Shown: positions 1 through 6,552, counted from the first letter of the stretch. The stretch: DNA of 13,589 nucleotides from an uncultured bacterium (GCA_905215095.1 CAJMOL010000018.1:1-13589); one strand, 5' to 3'. Program-made: numbers and translations. The notes: generated from the letters alone by a model not told the origin.

Positions 1-297
1 GCGCCCACCTATAAGAACAACAGCGTCTGGAAGTTCTACGGCACCAACAACACCAAGAAGACGGAGAACGACGACAAGGACAAGGACGAGAACGAGGACG
101 AAGACGAAACCACCACGACGACTACCACAACCACCACGACCACCGAGACCACGGGCGGCGACGCCGCCGGCGGCACCGGTACGACCGGTGGCTCAACAGG
201 CGGCTCCACTGGTGGTTCGACCGGCGGCGATGGCGGCACGCCTACGCCTACGCCCACTCCCGACCCCTCGCCCACGCCTGACGATACGGTCGGCTAG
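1..297 (+). CDS. C-terminal tail of a probable cell-envelope protein (5' end outside window)
   Basis: Frame 1 is open from the first base to a TAG stop, giving 98 residues without a start. The tail is strongly layered. A short ordinary stretch containing VWKFYG is at residues 9-14, followed by a charged Lys/Asp/Glu segment at 22-36. Then come twelve threonines in a row (37-48), three Gly-Gly-Ser-Thr units (63-74) and a Thr-Pro repeat (80-87), ending DDTVG. Such low-complexity tails are common on exported proteins of Gram-positive bacteria, including class A penicillin-binding proteins. There is no LPXTG motif or C-terminal hydrophobic segment, so sortase anchoring through this end is not supported. 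A penicillin-binding protein is my best guess from the residues before the charged segment, but it is weak because the catalytic domain is outside the window. A strong terminator follows 22 bases after the stop. Confidence 0.72.
   Translation, partial: APTYKNNSVWKFYGTNNTKKTENDDKDKDENEDEDETTTTTTTTTTTTETTGGDAAGGTGTTGGSTGGSTGGSTGGDGGTPTPTPTPDPSPTPDDTVG
187..222 (+). repeat. Three 12-bp coding repeats (Gly-Gly-Ser-Thr)
   Basis: Three consecutive 12-base units each encode Gly-Gly-Ser-Thr, at residues 63-74 of the partial left-end protein. They differ mainly at third codon positions, so they are conserved as protein more than as DNA. A run of twelve Thr codons precedes them at 109-144, and a Thr-Pro run follows at 238-261. 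Confidence 0.6.
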
Positions 298-319
298 AAA
301 TCATCCAGCCATATGCAAC

Positions 320-360
320 AAGGCCCCCGAGCAGCTTACTAAACTGCTCGGGGGCCTTTT
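320..360 (+). terminator. Rho-independent terminator of the left-end gene
   Basis: A perfect 15-bp stem (320-334 with 344-358) encloses a 9-base loop and runs into TTTTAGTTT. The stem is very GC-rich. On the plus strand the T-rich tail follows directly, so it serves the partial plus-strand gene. The minus-strand reading is followed only by TTGTTG, making it a weaker terminator for argR read-through. Confidence 0.9.
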
Positions 361-401
361 AGTTTGAAGCGACCTGGTGGGCGGTCTTTATACCGGCAAA
401 C

Positions 402-433
402 AAAAAGGGGGTACCGACCAACGTCGATACCCC
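402..433 (-). terminator. Rho-independent terminator downstream of argR
   Basis: On the minus strand, bases 433-423 pair with 418-408 as an 11-bp stem including one G-U pair, with a 4-base loop (419-422). One unpaired C (407) and then five U residues (406-402) follow. It lies about 50 bases past the argR stop and faces the plus-strand terminator of the converging gene. Confidence 0.8.
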
Positions 434-484
434 TTACAAGCCACGATGTCAGCGCGCACAGAGCCGAGCGCACGACCCGCACGC

Positions 485-922
485 CTACTTGCGAGAATTG
501 CTCAGCTTATTGATCAGCGCCTCGAGACGCTCGCCGTCCTCGGCCGTCTGGGCAATGACCAAAATCGTATCGTTGCCGGCAAGCGAGCCAAGCACATCGG
601 GCAACTCTGCCGCATCAACGGCGGCGGCGATGCCGGAAGCCGTGCCAGGCTGAGCCTTGATCATAACCAGATTATCGGTACGCAGAACGCCCGTAACGAG
701 CTCGGAAACCATACGCTGCAGGTGCAGGTCCTCTGCCAGAACATAGATGCCCTCAGGGAGCTTACGCAGCCCCATATCGGCAATATCGCGAGAGACAGTC
801 GCCTGCGTGCAATCAAAGCCCCTAGCACGGAGCTCATCGACCAGCACGCGCTGCGTGCGGACGTCCTTATTGCGCACAATATCTCTAATGGCATCCTGGC
901 GCCCATTGCGTTTTTTAGCCAT
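485..922 (-). CDS. argR: Arginine repressor ArgR
   Basis: This 145-residue protein is the cytoplasmic, arginine-responsive DNA-binding regulator of arginine biosynthesis and catabolism genes. The N-terminal winged helix includes TQATVSRDIADMGLRK (39-54), the classic ArgR recognition-helix signature. The C-terminal oligomerization and arginine-binding domain follows, with PGTASGIAAAVD (92-103) and AGNDTIL (115-121). Family members usually read GDDT at the latter site, so the first Asp is Asn here. The ATG at 922 is chosen because a GAGAGAGGG ribosome site lies 5 bases upstream and family length fits; an 11-residue longer reading from 955 lacks such support. The gene stands alone, with no arg biosynthesis gene beside it in the window. 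It has its own terminator and ARG-box-like sequences upstream, which suggests autoregulation. Confidence 0.95.
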   Translation of the reverse strand: MAKKRNGRQDAIRDIVRNKDVRTQRVLVDELRARGFDCTQATVSRDIADMGLRKLPEGIYVLAEDLHLQRMVSELVTGVLRTDNLVMIKAQPGTASGIAAAVDAAELPDVLGSLAGNDTILVIAQTAEDGERLEALINKLSNSRK

Positions 923-967
923 ACAAACCCTCTCTCCAAAAGATGGCGGAGACAATCAATCAGTGAT

Positions 968-1012
968 TGAATAGTTTAACGCTATTTGAAGGCTTTTGTG
1001 TATAAGAACGCA
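968..1012 (-). promoter_or_regulatory. Candidate ARG boxes upstream of argR
   Basis: Two 14-base sites resemble the E. coli half-palindromic ARG box TGAATwwwwATTCA. The minus-strand site at 1012-999 reads TGCGTTCTTATACA and matches at 10 of 14 positions. The plus-strand reading at 968-981 is TGAATAGTTTAACG and keeps one good half. Their centres are 31 bp apart, about three helical turns, whereas E. coli boxes usually sit about 21 bp apart. ArgR often represses itself, so the position makes sense, but matches this loose occur by chance. I could not assign convincing -35 and -10 elements for argR. Confidence 0.25.
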
Positions 1013-1015
1013 TTT

Positions 1016-1043
1016 CGAAACAATTCTATGCAAGTTTGTTTCG
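1016..1043. repeat. 8-bp inverted repeat between glycosyltransferase and argR
   Basis: CGAAACAA (1016-1023) and TTGTTTCG (1036-1043) are perfect inverted copies around a 12-base spacer. The element starts 11 bases past the stop of the glycosyltransferase gene and lies about 100 bases upstream of argR. It could be an operator or a weak RNA hairpin at the end of the upstream gene; no U-run follows, so it is not a convincing terminator. Confidence 0.45.
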
Positions 1044-1054
1044 TAATGAGCCGT

Positions 1055-2095
1055 TTAGGCGGTTTTTGCGCCCGTCCGGTTAAGAAAAGCTGCCAGATGC
1101 GTACACATCACGCAGCGCGCGGGCTTGGCGCTGGCAATCGGCCCAAACAACAGACCGAGTCCCCGATGGTTGTCCTTGAGCGCGGCGACCATCTGACGGG
1201 TTCGAGGCGCATCGAGCATATCACGCATGCGGGCGGAACGCTCGATTGACGACAACCCGTGCGGGCTCAGGCACAAATTCTCGATGCAGGCGACCAGTCC
1301 GGCAAAGTAGAACTTTTGGCTTGCCAGCTTGAGCCGACCACCGCTATCTGCTTCCGAGAGTGAGTCCGCAAGCTCGTCGAGTGCTCGGATGTCATCGGAT
1401 ACCTTGGCATACATGGTGGGATCAAAGGCATCTGTAAGCTTAGGTGCCGCGGCGTGGAAACAAGCGTCGCCGCAGCCGGAGACGCACTGCGCCCGCGAGA
1501 GCGCGCACGCCATAAACCCAACTGTGCGAAACACCTTGTCGCACAAAAGGCATGCCTCAAACAGCGAGCGGCTGTACATCACGCCAGAGGTCTGAGCGAC
1601 TAGGCCGCCTAAAATCAACTGGGACAGCCCGGTCACCATCGAAGACGTGTCTTCAATGACAAAAGGAGCAACATCCAAGACGCGCGAATGGCGCTCTCGG
1701 TGTGCATCATAGCGGTCGAGCGACACCGTGGGGAACACTATGTCTGCCGCAGTATCGCACGTGATATCGACCATCTTGGAAAGGGACTGCGGAGCTAACC
1801 ACTCATCGGCGTTCATGGCGATGATTCGAGAGCCGCGCGAGGCAGCAAAACCGGCACGAAGACAAGCGCCGCGCTTCGCGTCCTCGACGTCAATCAAATC
1901 AATATGGATGTCCCTGTCGGCGGCAACTTGAAGCGAATGGCGCACACCAGGCGCAGCATCGCGGCAGACAACGACAATCTGCAAATCGTAGAGGTCTTGG
2001 TTCTGGATACTCTCGAGCGCACGCATCGCATAGCTGGGCGAACCTTCTACCACAAGGATCACCGAAAGTCGCGGATGCGAACCACGTCGAACCAA
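1055..2095 (-). CDS. Divergent family 2-like glycosyltransferase
   Basis: The 346-residue product has a GT-A-like N-terminus. LSVILVVEG (10-18) is the first beta strand, ESIQNQDLYDLQIVVV (28-43) matches the usual 'S.l.Q.y...EiivV' pattern, and AGFAASRGSRIIAMNADEWLAP (81-102) corresponds to the region that carries the metal-binding DxD. That motif reads NADE (95-98), so the first Asp is Asn. Past about residue 150 I recognise nothing. A cluster of six cysteines at 182, 185, 197, 204, 208 and 212, plus CVMC at 328-331, is unusual for this family. No membrane helix is obvious. The start is TTG at 2095, supported by GAGAGGA 8 bases upstream and a stop codon ten codons further up. The substrate is unknown, and transfer activity is not assured given the altered motif. 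Housekeeping genes surround it, and no polysaccharide cluster is in view. Confidence 0.72.
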   Translation of the reverse strand: MVRRGSHPRLSVILVVEGSPSYAMRALESIQNQDLYDLQIVVVCRDAAPGVRHSLQVAADRDIHIDLIDVEDAKRGACLRAGFAASRGSRIIAMNADEWLAPQSLSKMVDITCDTAADIVFPTVSLDRYDAHRERHSRVLDVAPFVIEDTSSMVTGLSQLILGGLVAQTSGVMYSRSLFEACLLCDKVFRTVGFMACALSRAQCVSGCGDACFHAAAPKLTDAFDPTMYAKVSDDIRALDELADSLSEADSGGRLKLASQKFYFAGLVACIENLCLSPHGLSSIERSARMRDMLDAPRTRQMVAALKDNHRGLGLLFGPIASAKPARCVMCTHLAAFLNRTGAKTA

Positions 2096-2175
2096 GTTTT
2101 CCGTCCTCTCGACAGCGCCAAATCAAACCGTCGTTCATGGTACACCCGAGCTATAAAAGCAACGAGCCGCCTAAC

Positions 2176-2204
2176 ATGTTGCACGCCAAGAACAGATGTT
2201 GCAC
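2176..2204. repeat. Direct repeat with 20-bp period upstream of the glycosyltransferase gene
   Basis: ATGTTGCAC occurs exactly at 2176-2184 and again at 2196-2204. The match extends to 10 of 11 bases if the next two are counted. The 20-bp period places both on nearly the same face of the helix, as in paired operator half-sites. The site lies 81-109 bases upstream of the TTG start, where a promoter would be expected. A TTATAG-like -10 is at about 2151-2156, but no good -35 is visible. No regulator is identified. Confidence 0.4.
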
Positions 2205-2230
2205 ACGCGCAGCCCACAGATGACAGGTGT

Positions 2231-2247
2231 CGACGCACGACGCGTCG
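2231..2247 (-). other. Small hairpin after truA
   Basis: CGACGC (2231-2236) pairs with GCGTCG (2242-2247) around a 5-base loop, beginning 10 bases past the truA stop. No U-run follows on the minus strand, so it is at best a weak or factor-assisted 3' end. Nothing else is seen in the 161-base truA-glycosyltransferase spacer apart from the direct repeat. Confidence 0.35.
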
Positions 2248-2256
2248 AGCCCTCCC

Positions 2257-3081
2257 CTAGTCGAGCACGACAAGCTCGGCGGGATCGTAATCCACGCCCA
2301 TAAACGTAAGGCCGCAGGCAGGAGCCGTGGGGCCCGCAGCGGTACGGTCGCAAGCATCGATGACCTCGCGCATCCACTCGGGTTCACGGCGATGCATGCC
2401 AATCTCGACAAGCGTGCCCACGATCGTGCGAACCATCGAATGCAGAAACGCATTGCCCTCGATGGTAAACGTCAGGATGTCCTCGCCAAACGCAACCTCA
2501 TGGCCAAACTCGGCACGCATCACGCAGCGATGCGTGGGCTTGCCAACGGCCGAGGCAACCTTGCAAAAGCTCTTAAAGTCCTGCTCACCCAAAAGCGCGG
2601 GACAGGCCGCAGACATGGCCTCGACGTCCAAGGGATAGCGATGCCACCACACGGCACCCCGTGAGAGCACGGGACGCGCGTCGCGATCGGCAATACGGTA
2701 CGTATATGTACGTGAACGCGCATCAAAGCGTGCAGAAAAGCCTTTACGGGCCTTGTAGACCTCGTTTATGGCGATATCTTTGGGTAGCAGGGCATCCATA
2801 GCCCGCAGCCACCTACGGCGCGTACAAGCGAGCTCAGCGTCCGTTACGGGCACGCTAATATACTGCGCTACCGCATGCACACCGGCATCGGTACGCCCCG
2901 CACACGTCAGATCGATTGGGCGGCGCAGCAGCGTCTCGATAGCGCGGCGCAACTTGCCCGCAACGGTCGTCTGGCCCGGCTGCTCGGCAAATCCGCTATA
3001 GGACGAGCCATCGTAAGCCACGCGGAATACGAGCGTAGCATCAAGCTCTGGAATCGAATTGAAATCAGACGGCGCGGTCAT
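2257..3081 (-). CDS. truA: tRNA pseudouridine(38-40) synthase TruA
   Basis: TruA converts uridines 38-40 in the anticodon arm of many tRNAs to pseudouridine. The 274-residue protein has the catalytic motif CAGRTDAGVHA, with the nucleophile Asp at residue 65. It also has the family elements VAYDGSSYSGFAEQPGQTTVAG near the start, FSARFDARSRTYTYRI in the middle, and FLHSMVRTIVGTLVEIG toward the end. The ATG at 3081 is preferred because GGGAG lies 5 bases upstream; a TTG five codons earlier has no better support. truA commonly follows rplQ in Gram-positive genomes, as here. A strong terminator sits only 36 bases before the start codon, so expression probably depends on read-through of the ribosomal operon or on a promoter inside rplQ. 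Confidence 0.96.
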   Translation of the reverse strand: MTAPSDFNSIPELDATLVFRVAYDGSSYSGFAEQPGQTTVAGKLRRAIETLLRRPIDLTCAGRTDAGVHAVAQYISVPVTDAELACTRRRWLRAMDALLPKDIAINEVYKARKGFSARFDARSRTYTYRIADRDARPVLSRGAVWWHRYPLDVEAMSAACPALLGEQDFKSFCKVASAVGKPTHRCVMRAEFGHEVAFGEDILTFTIEGNAFLHSMVRTIVGTLVEIGMHRREPEWMREVIDACDRTAAGPTAPACGLTFMGVDYDPAELVVLD

Positions 3082-3116
3082 GGGCGCTCCCAACAAACAA
3101 TCAACGGTATCGCGAC

Positions 3117-3147
3117 AAAAAAAGAGGGGTACGCGAACGTACCCCTC
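3117..3147 (-). terminator. Rho-independent terminator of the ribosomal operon after rplQ
   Basis: On the minus strand, a perfect 10-bp stem (3147-3138 with 3133-3124) closes a UUCG tetraloop and is followed by seven U residues (3123-3117). It begins 26 bases past the rplQ stop and ends 35 bases before the truA start. It is the only canonical terminator I see on the minus strand between rplE and truA. Confidence 0.93.
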
Positions 3148-3173
3148 GAATATAGCCTATGCAGACGGATTGT

Positions 3174-3641
3174 CTACTCAGCGGTCTCCTCGGCAGCGGT
3201 CTCCTCGACAGCCTCGACCTTCTTGGGAGCAGCGGCCTTCTTGGGGGCCGGAGCAGCCTTCTTGGCCTTAGGCGTGCAAGGCTCAGTGACGAGCTCCATG
3301 ATAACGATAGGAGCGTTGTCGCCCTTACGGTTACCGAGCTTCATGATGCGGGTGTAACCGCCGTTGCGGTCCTGCCACATACCCTGAGCAGCCTTGTCGA
3401 AAATCTCGGCAACGAGCTGCTTATCGCCGAGCTTGGCGATGGCCAGACGACGAGAGTGCAGGTCGCCCTTCTTGGCCCAGGTGATGATCGGATCGACGAC
3501 CGAACGCAGCGCCTTAGCGCGGGTCTCGGTGGTCTTGATGCGGTCGTTCTCGAAGAGGGCCTTGGCCAGGCTCTTCTTCATGGCCTTGGTGTGGCTCGCA
3601 TCGGTGCCGAGCTTCAGGCCCTTCTTAACGTTGTGACGCAT
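3174..3641 (-). CDS. rplQ: 50S ribosomal protein L17
   Basis: L17 binds 23S rRNA near the exit side of the large subunit. The core is clear: MRHNVKKGLKLGTDASHTKAM, the TTETRAKALRSVVDPIITWAKKGDLHSRRLA region, and GGYTRIMKLGNRKGDNAPIVIMEL. At 155 residues it is longer than the E. coli protein (127). The extra C-terminus is first Ala/Lys/Pro-rich and then Glu/Thr/Ala-rich, as in many actinobacterial L17 proteins. The ATG has GAGGAGA upstream. It is the last gene of the long operon, 30 bases after rpoA, and is followed by the terminator. Confidence 0.98.
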   Translation of the reverse strand: MRHNVKKGLKLGTDASHTKAMKKSLAKALFENDRIKTTETRAKALRSVVDPIITWAKKGDLHSRRLAIAKLGDKQLVAEIFDKAAQGMWQDRNGGYTRIMKLGNRKGDNAPIVIMELVTEPCTPKAKKAAPAPKKAAAPKKVEAVEETAAEETAE

Positions 3642-3671
3642 GGTCTAGTTTCTCCTCAAATATGCGAAGCA

Positions 3672-4613
3672 TTAAGCCTTCAGGCTCAGGCCCATGGACT
3701 CAAGCTTGTCCTTCACTTCTTCGATCGACTTAACACCGAAGTTACGGATGTTAAGCAGATCGTTCTCCGAGAACTCAACGAGCTGACGGACCGAGTGAAT
3801 GCTGGCGCGCTTAAGGCAGTTGTAGGAACGGACGGAAAGGTCCAGATCCTCGATCTGCTTGTCCAGCTCGGCGTTGTCGTTGGTGACCTCGGGAGCGAAG
3901 ATCGAAGCCTCCTCCTCGACCTCGGGGGTCTCGGCAAGGTTCATAAAGGCAGCCATATGCTGGTTGATGATATTGGCAGCCTGGACCACGGCGTCGCGCG
4001 GGGCGATGGAGCCGTTGGTCTCGATCTCGAGGACAAGGCGGTCGTAGTCGGTGTGCTGACCGACACGGCAAGCCTCAACGAGCTTGGCGCAACGGGAAAC
4101 CGGCGAGTACAGCGAGTCGACGTGGATCACACCGATGGGATCGTTGTCGCGCTTGTTGGCCTCGCCAGAAACATAGCCGCGGCCATAGCCGATGCGCATG
4201 CTCATGGTGAGATGGCCACCCTCGGTGAGCGTAGCGATGTGCTGCTCGGGGTTGACCAGCTCAAACTCGGACGGAATAAAGAAGTCCGCACCGGTGACCT
4301 CGCAGGGGCCGTCAACCGAAATGGTGGCGGTCGCCTCGTCGGTCGTGCCGAGAGCCCTGAAGACAAGACCCTTGACATTCAGGACGATGTCGGTGACATC
4401 CTCGACCATGTTAGGGATGGTCATGAACTCGTGCTGCGCACCATCGATCTGAATAGCCTCGACGGCGGCACCCTCGAGCGAGGACAGAAGAACGCGACGA
4501 AGGGAGTTACCCAGAGTATCGCCGTAGCCACGCTCGAGCGGCTCGACGGAGACACGAGCAGACGTCTCGTTGATCTCTTCGACCTGAACCTGAGGCCTAA
4601 TGAATTCTGACAT
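3672..4613 (-). CDS. rpoA: DNA-directed RNA polymerase alpha subunit
   Basis: Alpha forms the dimer on which RNA polymerase assembles, and contacts UP-element DNA and activators. The 313-residue protein has an N-terminal assembly domain (about 1-230) with GYGDTLGNSLRRVLLSS at 29-45. A short acidic linker follows. The C-terminal helix-hairpin-helix domain (about 250-312) contains VRSYNCLKRA and NIRNFGVKSIEEV. Counterparts of the E. coli DNA-contact residues are present: R262, N265, C266, G293, K295 and S296, matching E. coli R265, N268, C269, G296, K298 and S299. GGAGGT lies 5 bases before the ATG. It sits between rpsD and rplQ, the usual alpha-operon place. Confidence 0.99.
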   Translation of the reverse strand: MSEFIRPQVQVEEINETSARVSVEPLERGYGDTLGNSLRRVLLSSLEGAAVEAIQIDGAQHEFMTIPNMVEDVTDIVLNVKGLVFRALGTTDEATATISVDGPCEVTGADFFIPSEFELVNPEQHIATLTEGGHLTMSMRIGYGRGYVSGEANKRDNDPIGVIHVDSLYSPVSRCAKLVEACRVGQHTDYDRLVLEIETNGSIAPRDAVVQAANIINQHMAAFMNLAETPEVEEEASIFAPEVTNDNAELDKQIEDLDLSVRSYNCLKRASIHSVRQLVEFSENDLLNIRNFGVKSIEEVKDKLESMGLSLKA

Positions 4614-4645
4614 GTATTACCTCCAGCCTCAGCAGCCCGGATGGA

Positions 4646-5242
4646 CTACTTAGAGTAGAGCTCGACGATGAGCTGCTCGTTGATATCACCGCTGATCTGC
4701 TCACGCGTCGGCAGAGCGAGCACGTTACCAGACAGCTTCTCGATATCGACCTCGAGCCAGCCAGGGACCTCGAAACGCTCGGAGGAAATCAGAGCCTCCT
4801 TGATGGGGAGGAGGTCACGGAACTTCTCGCCGACAGCGACGACGTCGCCGGCCTTGACGCGGTAGGACGGGATGTCCACGCGCTTGCCGTTCACGGTGAA
4901 GTGACCGTGACGGACGGACTGACGAGCCTCTTTGCGGGTGCGGGCGAAGCCAAGACGGAAGACGACGTTGTCGAGGCGAGACTCAAGGATGATCATGAGG
5001 TTCTCACCGGTGACGCCGTTCATCTTGCGGGCCTTGTTGAAGTAGCCGTGGAACTGCTTCTCCAGAACGCCATAGATGAACTTGACCTTCTGCTTCTCGC
5101 GCAGCTGCATGCCGTACTCAGATTCCTTGCGACGGCGCTTGGGCTGACGGATAGATTCCTTCTTGCTGCTGTAACCGAGCTCAGCGGGATCGATCCCGAG
5201 CTGACGGCAGCGCTTAAGAACAGGAGTCCTGTCGATTGCCAT
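4646..5242 (-). CDS. rpsD: 30S ribosomal protein S4
   Basis: S4 nucleates small-subunit assembly on the 5' domain of 16S rRNA and in several bacteria represses its own operon. The 198-residue protein has the N-terminal rRNA-binding domain, then the S4 RNA-binding domain around residues 85-150, including ESRLDNVVFRLGFARTRKEARQSVRHGHFTVNGKRVDIPSYRVKAGD. The N-terminus carries a single Cys (residue 12) instead of the four-Cys zinc knuckle of the C+ form, so this is the zinc-free type. It lies 19 bases after rpsK and 32 before rpoA. Confidence 0.98.
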   Translation of the reverse strand: MAIDRTPVLKRCRQLGIDPAELGYSSKKESIRQPKRRRKESEYGMQLREKQKVKFIYGVLEKQFHGYFNKARKMNGVTGENLMIILESRLDNVVFRLGFARTRKEARQSVRHGHFTVNGKRVDIPSYRVKAGDVVAVGEKFRDLLPIKEALISSERFEVPGWLEVDIEKLSGNVLALPTREQISGDINEQLIVELYSK

Positions 5243-5261
5243 ATTGATACGATCCTTTCAG

Positions 5262-5666
5262 TTACACGCGGCGACGCTTCTTGGGGCGGCAGCCGTTGTG
5301 CGGAATGGGGGTCTTGTCCTGGATGCTCGAGACCTCGAGGCCAGCAGCCTGGAGGGAGCGGATGGCGGTCTCACGACCGGAGCCGGGGCCCTTGACGAAG
5401 ACGGAAACCTTCTTCATACCGTGCTCCATGGCCTGCTTGGCAGCAGCCTCGGCAGCCATCTGGGCAGCGAACGGCGTGGACTTACGGGAGCCCTTGAAGC
5501 CCACCTGGCCAGCCGACTTCCAGGAAATGACGTTGCCCTGGGGATCGGTGATCGAAACGATCGTGTTGTTGAACGTAGAACGAATGTGAGCCTGGCCCAC
5601 GGAAATGTTCTTACGGTCCGCGCGCTTCAGACGGGCAGCGCGAACGTTCTTCTTAGCAGTAGCCAT
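5262..5666 (-). CDS. rpsK: 30S ribosomal protein S11
   Basis: S11 forms part of the platform near the mRNA exit and contacts the Shine-Dalgarno region. At 134 residues it has normal length. Family blocks include [65 protein letters not shown], and the C-terminal [18 protein letters not shown]. It starts 14 bases after rpsM, with AAGGAGC overlapping the rpsM stop. Confidence 0.99.
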   Translation of the reverse strand: MATAKKNVRAARLKRADRKNISVGQAHIRSTFNNTIVSITDPQGNVISWKSAGQVGFKGSRKSTPFAAQMAAEAAAKQAMEHGMKKVSVFVKGPGSGRETAIRSLQAAGLEVSSIQDKTPIPHNGCRPKKRRRV

Positions 5667-5680
5667 CTATCTAGCGCTCC

Positions 5681-6055
5681 TTATTTCTTCTTCTTAGCAC
5701 CGATCTGACGCTTCGGGCCCTTGCGGGTACGAGCGTTAGTGTGGGTGCGCTGGCCGCGGACCGGGAGGCCCTTGCGGTGACGAAGGCCGCGGTTGCAGCC
5801 GATGTCCATAAGGCGCTTGACGTTCTGGTTGCGCTCACGGCGGAGGTCGCCCTCAACCATAATCTGGTTCTTGTCGATATAATCGCGGATGGCGTTAACC
5901 TCATCCTCGGTGAGGTCCTTAACGCGCGTATCCACGTTAACGTTGCACTCGACGCAAATCTTCGTCGCAGTGGTGCGGCCGATGCCGTAAATGTAGGTCA
6001 GACCGATCTCAACGCGCTTCTCACGCGGGAGGTCGACACCATTAATACGGGCCAA
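5681..6055 (-). CDS. rpsM: 30S ribosomal protein S13
   Basis: S13 sits in the head of the small subunit and contacts P-site tRNA and the bridges to the 50S. The 124-residue protein begins [25 protein letters not shown] and ends with the basic tail [15 protein letters not shown] and a Lys run. The start is TTG at 6055: AGAGGAG lies 6 bases upstream, the preceding rpmJ stop lies 14 bases upstream, and no ATG gives the same N-terminus. A TTG start is notable for so highly expressed a protein. Confidence 0.98.
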   Translation of the reverse strand: MARINGVDLPREKRVEIGLTYIYGIGRTTATKICVECNVNVDTRVKDLTEDEVNAIRDYIDKNQIMVEGDLRRERNQNVKRLMDIGCNRGLRHRKGLPVRGQRTHTNARTRKGPKRQIGAKKKK

Positions 6056-6069
6056 CGTAGTCTCCTCTC

Positions 6070-6183
6070 TTAACCCTGACGCTGCTTATGACGGGGGTTC
6101 TCGCAAATGACGAGGACCTTGCCATGGCGCCTAATGATTTTGCACTTATCGCACATCTTCTTGACCGAAGGACGTACCTTCAT
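6070..6183 (-). CDS. rpmJ: 50S ribosomal protein L36 (zinc type)
   Basis: This 37-residue basic protein is read from ATG at 6183 to TAA at 6070. It has the zinc-ribbon ligands Cys11, Cys14, Cys27 and His32 in the family pattern ([21 protein letters not shown]). It is therefore the C+ paralogue, which zinc-starved bacteria may swap for a zinc-free copy. AAAGGAAG lies 4 bases before the ATG. It lies directly ahead of rpsM, as usual for bacterial alpha operons. Confidence 0.98.
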   Translation of the reverse strand: MKVRPSVKKMCDKCKIIRRHGKVLVICENPRHKQRQG

Positions 6184-6333
6184 CGTTCTTCCTTTCGGTA
6201 GCGCTCAAACTACTTCCCTACTATCTACTCGCCCAGCCGCAGGCGTTTAAAACTATGGCTGGTCTTCACACACAATCCGACCGTAGGTTGAGCTAAGCCT
6301 GCAGTCGGAAAAGGAGTGCGTGTATGCGTGCCG
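6184..6333 (-). promoter_or_regulatory. Structured 150-base spacer between infA and rpmJ
   Basis: This is the longest gap inside the operon. On the minus strand it can fold into a hairpin at 6308-6277 (11 pairs with one mismatch and one G-U, 10-base loop). A second, with a perfect 6-bp stem, is at 6262-6257/6238-6233 around an 18-base loop. Neither has a U-run, so they are not simple terminators. A weak promoter-like pair also lies inside: TTAAAC, 17 bases, then TAGATA, ending about 30 bases before rpmJ. The alpha operon starts here in many bacteria and S4 often represses it through a leader RNA, so this may be the control point for rpmJ-rplQ. That is inference; I recognise no known motif. 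Confidence 0.4.
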
Positions 6334-6552
6334 CTATTTGTAGCGATAGGTGATGCGGCCGCGGGTCAGGTCGTACGGGGAAAGCTCCACGACAACCCTG
6401 TCACCGGGGAGAATACGGATGTAATTCATTCGAATCTTGCCAGAAATGTTGCACAGAACCGAATGACCGTTCTCGAGCTCAACCTTAAACATGGCGTTGG
6501 GCAGCGGTTCCTTTACCGTACCCTCGAGCTCAATTGCGTCTTCCTTCTTCAC
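6334..6552 (-). CDS. infA: Translation initiation factor IF-1
   Basis: IF-1 occupies the ribosomal A site during initiation and aids IF-2 and IF-3. The product is a 72-residue S1-like OB-fold protein with [54 protein letters not shown] and GRITYR. I chose GTG at 6552 because it aligns residue for residue with the 72-residue E. coli protein (KEDxIExxGTV). A TTG two codons earlier (6558) would give 74 residues and sits only 4 bases from the AGAAAG ribosome site, so it cannot be excluded. It is flanked by map and rpmJ, with a candidate promoter just upstream. Confidence 0.96.
   Translation of the reverse strand: MKKEDAIELEGTVKEPLPNAMFKVELENGHSVLCNISGKIRMNYIRILPGDRVVVELSPYDLTRGRITYRYK

Noticed and set aside
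923..955. Eleven-residue longer ArgR start
   Set aside because: The ATG at 922 has a good ribosome site at correct spacing, and the longer N-terminus has no counterpart in the family.
1055..1080. Plus-strand hairpin with T-run near 1050-1068 as a terminator
   Set aside because: The stem is only about three pairs and lies in the coding end of the glycosyltransferase gene; no plus-strand gene precedes it.
3159..4610. 483-residue plus-strand open frame opposite rplQ and rpoA
   Set aside because: It is antisense to two certain genes, and its composition (rich in Leu, Asp, Gly, Val) is what the reverse complement of GC-biased codons gives. No family is recognisable.
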